The translations under genes and the position numbers were made by a program. A DNA stretch of 64,000 nt from Paragordius varius (lineage: Eukaryota > Nematomorpha), in contig OZ176059.1 in assembly GCA_964247055.1 (NCBI GenBank), positions 620,001 through 684,000 on the forward strand, in the 5' to 3' direction. How positions within the stretch are numbered: the first letter of the stretch is position 1; the number at the start of each line of letters is the position of its first letter. Positions 63,501 through 64,000 of this stretch are shown here, one piece after another. The notes beneath the pieces are model-generated. The model did not search any database, was not told where the DNA came from, and saw nothing but the letters and a program-made list of their open reading frames with translations.

Positions 63501-63692
63501 AAAACGATTACTTATGTTTACTTTTTTAAAATATTAGCACCTCGAGTTTCGCCTTCAGTTATAAGTACCCTTAAGCCACTATACCAGGTAATGCAAACAC
63601 CAATTCCGTCTCGCATTCAACCAGCAATTTGTGATATTAATGGATCTCAAAGACCTTATCCGGATCCACGAACACGTTCTTGTACATGTAAA
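24764..63692 (+). CDS. trol: Perlecan-type basement membrane heparan sulfate proteoglycan, 5' part of gene (31 exons modelled)
   Basis: Perlecan is a large secreted proteoglycan of basement membranes that binds growth factors, laminin and collagen IV networks. The modelled exons give, in order: signal peptide, acidic SGEGSG attachment segment, SEA domain, LDLa 1-2, Ser/Thr-rich linker, Ig 1, linker, Ig 2, linker, LDLa 3-5, Ig 3, a laminin IV-A domain and laminin EGF repeats. This is perlecan domains I-III and no other family I know has this order. Ig 3 carries the family signature WRLNWGH. Exons from 39031 to 63692 sum to 6294 nt (2098 codons) with every phase matching. The gene runs off the right edge, so the remaining laminin, Ig and LG domains are not here. 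Unlike vertebrate perlecan, two Ig domains lie between LDLa 2 and LDLa 3. Which first exon (24764 or 39031) is used, or whether both are, is inference. Confidence 0.93.
24935..25073 (+). CDS. trol: Perlecan exon 2: heparan sulfate attachment segment
   Basis: Acceptor CTAG, phase 0 in and phase 1 out at a TTTTG|GTATTT donor. After a basic stretch ([12 protein letters not shown]) it encodes [13 protein letters not shown], two Ser-Gly dipeptides within an acidic context. This is the classic glycosaminoglycan-attachment arrangement of perlecan domain I, where vertebrate perlecan has similar SGD repeats before its SEA domain. Being followed in phase by a SEA domain makes the assignment strong despite the small size. 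Confidence 0.75.
25074..28310. other. Perlecan intron 2
   Basis: 3.2 kb of AT-rich sequence without a recognisable repeat family or gene. Confidence 0.6.
28311..28479 (+). CDS. trol: Perlecan exon 3: SEA domain, N-terminal half
   Basis: Acceptor TATATAG, entered in phase 1 (codon GCA across the junction), left in phase 2 at CAG|GTATGA. It encodes 55 full codons including [15 protein letters not shown] and [18 protein letters not shown]. This has the SEA pattern of a helix followed by a hydrophobic strand, and aligns by eye with the SEA domain of vertebrate perlecan, directly downstream of the attachment segment. Confidence 0.72.
29380..30610 (-). mobile_element. Degraded LINE (non-LTR retrotransposon) reverse transcriptase fragment
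   Basis: On the minus strand, several frames give non-LTR reverse transcriptase motifs in the right order. [15 protein letters not shown] sits near 30570, [18 protein letters not shown] near 30490, the GDTNPIP and [19 protein letters not shown] block near 30310, and LLYANDLII near 30220, where the usual YADD is YAND. Near 29560 comes [20 protein letters not shown], the C-terminal region typical of RTE/Jockey-like elements. It has several frame changes and stops, so it is dead. It lies in the perlecan intron between the two SEA exons and is antisense to the gene. Confidence 0.85.
30694..30876. repeat. Family D element, fuller copy
   Basis: Starts TACAGTATGCATTTATATGG, ends ACCATTAAAATGCATACTGTA. 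Again TA-CAGT termini, linking families B, C, D and E. Confidence 0.8.
31114..31280 (+). CDS. trol: Perlecan exon 4: SEA domain, C-terminal half
   Basis: Acceptor TATTCTTAG, entered in phase 2 (codon AGG, Arg), left in phase 1 at CCCAAAA|GTAAAT. It encodes [20 protein letters not shown], then [14 protein letters not shown] and EEYSFSAL: the second SEA strand, a helix and the closing strand. The 2.6-kb intron before it carries a LINE fragment. Its phase-1 end must join a phase-1 acceptor. Within the 39-40.6 kb exon, 40292 (TTTTTAG) and 40538 (ATTAAAG, just before LDLa 1) both qualify. Confidence 0.75.
33222..33578. repeat. Family A element
   Basis: Left TATACCATTTACAGTTCAAA, right GTGAATTTAAACTGTAAATG then GTATA. 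About five subterminal units on the left and three on the right, running into a TA microsatellite. Confidence 0.85.
33720..34080. repeat. Unclassified repeat, inverted partner of 20.2 kb
   Basis: GGAAAACCGGTAGACCCATT, GAATGCCCCGACAATAGCTT and CCCCCCGTAAAATGCCATTT are the reverse complement of the 20205-20515 sequence. The tandem array starts just after it. Confidence 0.75.
34199..35100. repeat. Diverged ~330-bp tandem array
   Basis: Starts of units recur at about 34199 (CTGGATAAGG), 34528 (CTGGGTAGGGAGCTACCCGC), 34860 (CTGGGTGGGCTACCCGCC) and 35001 (CTGGGTAAGGAGCTACCCGC), spaced 329, 332 and 141. The third unit is shortened. Shared blocks include ATTACCCGTAA and GAACATATGGAATTAATGAT. No reading frame. 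Confidence 0.8.
36441..36638. repeat. Family C element
   Basis: Starts TACAGTATGAGTAAGTATAC, ends TCATTTACTCATACTGTA. About 198 bp, in the large perlecan intron. Confidence 0.85.
39031..40648 (+). CDS. trol: Perlecan exon 5: long basic segment with own signal-like start, ending in LDLa 1
   Basis: An open frame of about 540 codons from ATG 39031, extraordinary in DNA this AT-rich and therefore coding. The first ~40 residues have a basic n-region and a hydrophobic run ([18 protein letters not shown]) like a signal peptide, so this looks like an alternative first exon. The next ~460 residues are rich in Lys, Asn, His, Arg, Ser and Thr, with basic clusters such as KRRKYYK, and match no domain I know. 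The last ~37 residues are an LDLa module: [17 protein letters not shown], then [10 protein letters not shown]. It ends in phase 1 at GCC|GTAAGC. The frame is also open upstream to 38950, and CAAG at 38983 is a possible phase-1 acceptor. An internal-exon reading would place a hydrophobic segment mid-protein, which is why I prefer a first exon. Confidence 0.8.
40671..40905. repeat. Family A element just after perlecan exon 5
   Basis: Left TATATATCATTTACATCTCT, right GGTGAATTTGGATTGTTGAA. It starts about 22 bases downstream of the exon 5 donor (40649). Confidence 0.75.
40906..43082. other. Perlecan intron 5, remainder
   Basis: TA microsatellites at 41040 and near 42476-42496. Otherwise AT-rich with no supported feature. 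Confidence 0.6.
41040..41072. repeat. TA microsatellite
   Basis: Uninterrupted TA run in the perlecan intron after exon 5. Confidence 0.95.
43083..43208 (+). CDS. trol: Perlecan exon 6: LDLa 2
   Basis: Acceptor TTTGTAG, phase 1 in and out (ACAG|GTAAAT). Complete LDL-receptor class A module with six Cys: [16 protein letters not shown], then [10 protein letters not shown] carrying the calcium-binding acidic cluster. Confidence 0.9.
43391..43436. repeat. Short perfect hairpin in perlecan intron 6
   Basis: AGCTAGTATATACT is mirrored by AGTATATACTAGCT around a short A/T loop. Too small to classify. Confidence 0.6.
44149..44447. repeat. Family A element in perlecan intron
   Basis: Left TATACCATTTACGATTCAAA, right GGTGATTTGAACTGTAAGTG then GTATA. 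Three to four subterminal units are present. Confidence 0.8.
44873..45010 (+). CDS. trol: Perlecan exon 7: acidic linker
   Basis: Acceptor CCACAG, phase 1 in and out at GTTG|GTAAAA. It encodes 45 full codons beginning [17 protein letters not shown]. No domain recognised; it looks like an unstructured acidic spacer after LDLa 2. Supported by phase agreement with both neighbours and a good acceptor. Confidence 0.7.
45190..45678 (+). CDS. trol: Perlecan exon 8: Ser/Thr-rich linker
   Basis: Acceptor TGCTTCAG, phase 1 in and out at GAAG|GTATAT. It encodes 162 full codons rich in Ser, Thr, Asn and Gln (for example [16 protein letters not shown]), without Cys. This is a likely extended, O-glycosylated spacer between LDLa 2 and the first Ig domain. 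Confidence 0.82.
46366..46442 (+). CDS. trol: Perlecan exon 9: start of Ig domain 1
   Basis: Acceptor TGTTAG, phase 1 in, phase 0 out at CGAA|GTACAT. It encodes [20 protein letters not shown], an Ig-leading strand A/A' pattern. I inferred it because exon 8 ends in phase 1 while the Ig exon at 46923 starts in phase 0, and this short open stretch supplies exactly that transition plus the missing N-terminal strands. Confidence 0.72.
46708..46895. repeat. Family C element, decayed ends
   Basis: Internal arms ATACATTGCTAGG, GCCAGATAGCATATACGGCA and the inverse CTTTGTATGCTATCTGGCAA match family C, but the terminal bases are altered. Lies just upstream of perlecan exon 10. Confidence 0.7.
46923..47244 (+). 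CDS. trol: Perlecan exon 10: Ig domain 1 body
   Basis: Acceptor ACTAAG, phase 0 in, phase 1 out at TCAG|GTATGC. It encodes the C strand with Trp ([13 protein letters not shown]), the E strand, and the F strand DQGTYVCRI, an I-set/V-type Ig signature. The B strand, split over exons 9/10 (GIFEVFIRYR), has no Cys, so the canonical inter-sheet disulfide seems absent. A His/Gly-rich insertion sits between strands C and E. Confidence 0.85.
47570..47612. repeat. TA microsatellite upstream of perlecan exon 11
   Basis: TA run of about 43 bases ending 87 bases before the acceptor at 47698. Confidence 0.95.
47699..48086 (+). CDS. trol: Perlecan exon 11: Gln/His/Pro-rich linker
   Basis: Acceptor GTTTTTAG, phase 1 in, phase 2 out at CTAG|GTATGT. 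It encodes 128 full codons, starting with His/Gln and Pro/Thr-rich sequence and ending in a charged stretch ([20 protein letters not shown]) that may be helical. No known domain. A family A miniature element begins about 27 bases after the donor. Confidence 0.8.
48114..48470. repeat. Family A element just after perlecan exon 11
   Basis: Left ATACCATTTACAATTCAAAT, right GTGAATTTGAACTGTAAATG. Five subterminal units on the left, three on the right. Starts about 27 bases after the donor at 48087. Confidence 0.85.
48516..48588. repeat. TA-rich microsatellite upstream of perlecan exon 12
   Basis: Long imperfect TA run; a further TA stretch at 48620-48635 immediately precedes the exon 12 acceptor and takes the place of a pyrimidine tract. 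Confidence 0.93.
48639..48798 (+). CDS. trol: Perlecan exon 12: linker and start of Ig domain 2
   Basis: Acceptor ATAACAG just after a TA microsatellite, phase 2 in, phase 0 out at TATG|GTAATC. It encodes 53 full codons ending in [15 protein letters not shown], the A' and B strand lead-in of an Ig domain whose B-strand Cys lies in the next exon. Confidence 0.8.
49206..49302. repeat. Short inverted repeat (miniature element)
   Basis: CAATACTACTTATTTCCAAT and CCACAAAAG are mirrored by CTTTTGTGG and ATTAGGAACTAGAAGTAGTA. A diverged left arm recurs at 61190-61235 (CAATACCACTAATTTTGAAT). Confidence 0.65.
49365..49964 (+). CDS. trol: Perlecan exon 13: Ig domain 2 body and linker
   Basis: Acceptor AATCCAAG, phase 0 in and out at TCAT|GTAAAA (exactly 200 codons). 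It opens with [12 protein letters not shown] (B strand with Cys), then QIDWIRL (C strand Trp), and [12 protein letters not shown] (F strand with Cys), so this Ig has its disulfide. The second half is a Gln/Ser/Thr-rich linker. Confidence 0.9.
50058..50140. repeat. Family C element, left arm only
   Basis: TACAGTGTGAGTAAAAAATA then CATTGCTAG matches the left arm. It runs straight into a hAT-type element at 50142. Confidence 0.55.
50142..50405. mobile_element. hAT-like element in perlecan intron
   Basis: Left CAGGAATGTCCAACATGCGG and CCCGCGAAAAATTTGG, right ATGCGGCCCGCGAAGCCATT. Inserted next to, or into, a family C arm. Confidence 0.68.
50531..50621 (+). CDS. trol: Perlecan exon 14: linker (3' end uncertain)
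   Basis: Acceptor GATTTAG, phase 0 in. It encodes [16 protein letters not shown] then a Gln/Asn/Asp-rich stretch. I end it at AATG|GTAATC because its phase 1 matches the next acceptor. The frame stays open with similar composition to a GTACAT donor at 50704 (phase 2), for which I found no matching acceptor. Confidence 0.6.
51371..51823. repeat. Family C element split by a hAT insertion
   Basis: Left arm GCAGTATAAGTGAGGATACA and right arm GCCATGTATACTTATGCTGTA belong to one family C copy. It is interrupted at 51495-51772 by a hAT-like element that duplicated ATTTATAC. The right end lies about 10 bases before a perlecan acceptor. Confidence 0.75.
51495..51772. mobile_element. Non-autonomous hAT-like element with 8-bp target duplication
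   Basis: Starts CAAGGGTGTCCAACAC and ends GTGTTGGATACCCCTG (inverted ends). The flanks at 51487-51494 and 51773-51780 are identical (ATTTATAC), the 8-bp duplication expected of the hAT superfamily. 278 bp; GC-rich subterminal GCGGCC blocks; no transposase. Confidence 0.88.
51833..52022 (+). CDS. trol: Perlecan exon 15: acidic linker before LDLa 3
   Basis: Acceptor TTACTAG (a second in-phase choice is CAAG, exon start 51845), phase 1 in, phase 2 out at ATAG|GTAAAT. It encodes [25 protein letters not shown] and ends HIPSRIPYR, no known domain. The acceptor lies about 10 bases after a nested transposon composite. Confidence 0.7.
52271..52377 (+). CDS. trol: Perlecan exon 16: LDLa 3
   Basis: Acceptor ACTTTTAG, phase 2 in, phase 1 out at TGCC|GTATTT. 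Complete LDLa with six Cys: [16 protein letters not shown], then [10 protein letters not shown] with the calcium cluster. Confidence 0.92.
52566..52601 (+). CDS. trol: Perlecan exon 17: candidate 36-nt microexon
   Basis: Acceptor ATTTTAG and donor AAAG|GTAAAT enclose 36 nt in phase 1 on both sides, encoding [11 protein letters not shown]. The flanking LDLa exons are also phase 1, so it could be included or skipped without frame change. A Gly/Ser linker between LDLa modules is plausible, but there is no domain evidence. Confidence 0.45.
53082..53120. repeat. Isolated terminal sequence like that of the 18735 element
   Basis: CACTAGTCAACAAATTTAGA differs from the 18735 end at a few positions. 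I could not find a matching inverse downstream, so it is probably a truncated copy. Confidence 0.4.
54445..54720. mobile_element. hAT-like element in perlecan intron, decayed
   Basis: AGGGTTTCAAACACGCGGTC and GTGCGGCCCGCGAAAAATTT on the left, ATGCGGACCGCCGATTTTTT on the right. Terminal bases eroded. Confidence 0.55.
55850..55969 (+). CDS. trol: Perlecan exon 18: LDLa 4
   Basis: Acceptor TTTAAACAG, phase 1 in and out at TGTG|GTAAAA. Six-Cys LDLa: [17 protein letters not shown], then [10 protein letters not shown]. Confidence 0.93.
56459..56631 (+). CDS. trol: Perlecan exon 19: LDLa 5 and first strand of Ig 3
   Basis: Acceptor TATTTAG, phase 1 in, phase 0 out at CACG|GTATAT. LDLa with [27 protein letters not shown], then [13 protein letters not shown], the A strand of the following Ig. 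The direct LDLa-Ig join matches vertebrate perlecan domain II. Confidence 0.93.
56989..57160 (+). CDS. trol: Perlecan exon 20: Ig 3 body
   Basis: Acceptor ATATTAG, phase 0 in, phase 1 out at CAAG|GTATAA. It encodes [19 protein letters not shown] (B strand Cys) and [10 protein letters not shown], a motif shared with human perlecan Ig 1 (WRLNWGHVP). Strongest family-diagnostic exon in the window. Confidence 0.95.
57779..57985 (+). CDS. trol: Perlecan exon 21: end of Ig 3 and linker
   Basis: Acceptor GATTTTAG, phase 1 in and out at [30 protein letters not shown] closes the Ig (F strand Cys) and matches the human perlecan stretch; a Ser/Pro/Gln-rich linker follows. The donor is GTTGTG, weaker than others, but its phase fits the next exon and the frame soon stops. 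Confidence 0.88.
58515..58636 (+). CDS. trol: Perlecan exon 22: split laminin EGF before LamB
   Basis: Acceptor TTTTAAAG, phase 1 in, phase 0 out at AGAG|GTTTAG. It encodes GPICQPPYF and [15 protein letters not shown], the incomplete laminin-type EGF that precedes every laminin IV-A domain (human: CLPCFCFGITSVC). Confidence 0.92.
58725..58843 (+). CDS. trol: Perlecan exon 23: laminin IV-A domain, part 1
   Basis: Acceptor TGTTTTAG, phase 0 in, phase 2 out at AAAG|GTAATT. It encodes [20 protein letters not shown] and onward, the N-terminal strands of the LamB jelly-roll domain. Confidence 0.85.
59135..59288 (+). CDS. trol: Perlecan exon 24: laminin IV-A domain, part 2
   Basis: Acceptor TTGTTTAG, phase 2 in, phase 0 out at TGAA|GTAACT. 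It contains [19 protein letters not shown], the LamB core motif (human perlecan PEQFLGNKVDSYGGSLRY). Confidence 0.93.
59711..59794 (+). CDS. trol: Perlecan exon 25: laminin IV-A domain, part 3
   Basis: Acceptor ATTATTAG, phase 0 in and out at GGAA|GTAACA. 28 codons ([20 protein letters not shown] and onward), corresponding to the variable loop and strand that follow the ILIIE strand in LamB. Confidence 0.78.
59980..60119 (+). CDS. trol: Perlecan exon 26: laminin IV-A domain, part 4
   Basis: Acceptor GTTTTTTAG, phase 0 in, phase 2 out at GCACG|GTATAT. It encodes [20 protein letters not shown] and [11 protein letters not shown]. This matches the LamB helix and strand where human perlecan has RAELLQVLQSLEAVLIQTVY. 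Confidence 0.9.
60377..60488 (+). CDS. trol: Perlecan exon 27: end of LamB and second half of split EGF
   Basis: Acceptor TTATTAG, phase 2 in, phase 0 out at TGAG|GTGAGA. It encodes [17 protein letters not shown] then [16 protein letters not shown], the canonical LamB exit into laminin EGF (human [16 protein letters not shown]). Confidence 0.94.
60588..60704 (+). CDS. trol: Perlecan exon 28: laminin EGF
   Basis: Acceptor ATCATAG, phase 0 in and out at TTTG|GTAAAA. It encodes [13 protein letters not shown], then [20 protein letters not shown], the laminin EGF pattern with the conserved CNGHS. Confidence 0.94.
60985..61112 (+). CDS. trol: Perlecan exon 29: laminin EGF
   Basis: Acceptor AAATTAG, phase 0 in, phase 2 out at AACAA|GTATTT. 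It encodes [20 protein letters not shown] and [17 protein letters not shown], near-identical to the perlecan/laminin EGF consensus. Confidence 0.95.
61538..61934. mobile_element. Second hAT-type miniature element
   Basis: Starts CAGTGGTTCCCAACC, a well-known hAT terminal sequence, and ends TTTTTGGGGCACACTG. Flanks GTTTAAAG and ATTAAAGC suggest an imperfect target duplication. 397 bp, no transposase frame. Confidence 0.75.
62342..62490 (+). CDS. trol: Perlecan exon 30: laminin EGF
   Basis: Acceptor AATGTTTAG, phase 2 in, phase 1 out at ATAG|GTAAGG. It encodes [31 protein letters not shown] and a CKPI end, matching human FSDTCFL and CAPGYTGRRCESCAPGYEG. A family B miniature element starts about 17 bases after the donor. 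Confidence 0.94.
62508..62801. repeat. Family B element in perlecan intron
   Basis: Left TACAGTAATAAAAATTGAAA, right end TTTGTCCGTATAATTTCAGT. It begins about 17 bases after the donor of the exon ending at 62490. Confidence 0.75.
63538..63692 (+). CDS. trol: Perlecan exon 31: linker and start of next laminin EGF (gene continues)
   Basis: Acceptor AAATATTAG, phase 1 in, phase 0 out at TAAA|GTATGC. It encodes [16 protein letters not shown], a Pro/Thr linker, then [15 protein letters not shown] and CTCK, the first Cys of another laminin EGF. Last exon visible; the remainder lies beyond 64000. Confidence 0.85.
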
Positions 63693-64000
63693 GTATGCTA
63701 CCTTTACTACAATATAAAAGTAAATGTTATAAACTTGGTGCAGACTAAAGAGTAAAAATATATTTTTTCGGTATTATAATGATTTAACTATTTTAGGGTT
63801 AATCATGCAATTAGTATATTTCATCCGTAAAAACGTATTGTTGCATCTTTTTCAATATTAAACTTAAGCATGGCAAAATAGTTAATCCATTTTAGTTTCT
63901 CAATTTATTCGTGCATTTAAATTTGAATTAACAACATTATGCAAGGTTAAGTTGATTCTTCTAATAATATAATCAATTCATTTCACACCACCTCATTCTT

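Noticed and set aside
1-64000. tRNA genes, rRNA genes, CRISPR arrays, bacterial operons
   Set aside because: None seen; the sequence is eukaryotic with spliced genes and I found no cloverleaf or regularly spaced array.

Overview
The window is very AT-rich, intron-rich eukaryotic DNA with metazoan splice signals (GT..AG). It contains part of a perlecan gene and a serpin gene embedded in dense miniature inverted-repeat transposons. Domain order, insect-like laminin and Ig modules and the genome texture suggest an arthropod. I cannot name the species from sequence alone.

Layout: (1) 1-7.0 kb holds weakly supported coding pieces: a possible terminal exon on + (662-866) and two unrecognised reading frames on - (3636-4384 and 6297-7022), separated by miniature elements. 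(2) 11.0-17.9 kb is a six-exon + strand secreted serpin. All splice phases agree and give 692 residues with a predicted Arg P1 reactive site. It has a long N-terminal extension and an unusual insert after helix A. (3) 17.9-24.7 kb is intergenic and repeat-rich. (4) 24.76-63.69 kb is the 5' part of a perlecan (HSPG2/trol/unc-52) gene, modelled here as 31 exons and continuing beyond the right edge. Four upstream exons encode a signal peptide, an acidic SGEGSG glycosaminoglycan-attachment segment and a SEA domain. A separate 1.6-kb exon at 39031-40648 starts with its own signal-like sequence, encodes a long basic low-complexity segment and ends in LDLa 1. The rest encodes LDLa 2, a Ser/Thr-rich linker, two arthropod-style Ig domains with Gln/Pro/His-rich linkers, LDLa 3-5, a third Ig domain, a laminin IV-A (LamB) domain and laminin-type EGF repeats. 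From 39031 to 63692 the chosen exons sum to exactly 2098 codons with matching phases at every junction.

Mobile DNA: I see at least six families of short inverted-repeat elements. Several share TA-CAGT ends, which suggests Tc1/mariner-type mobilisation. Another is a hAT family with an exact 8-bp target duplication at one copy. There are nested insertions (13.3-14.3 kb and 51.4-51.8 kb), a degraded minus-strand LINE in a perlecan intron, and a diverged ~330-bp tandem array at 34.2-35.1 kb whose flank recurs inverted at 20.2 kb. Several elements sit within ~30 bases of perlecan splice donors, and one composite abuts a splice acceptor. All gene models are read by eye from splice signals and protein family knowledge and have no transcript support.
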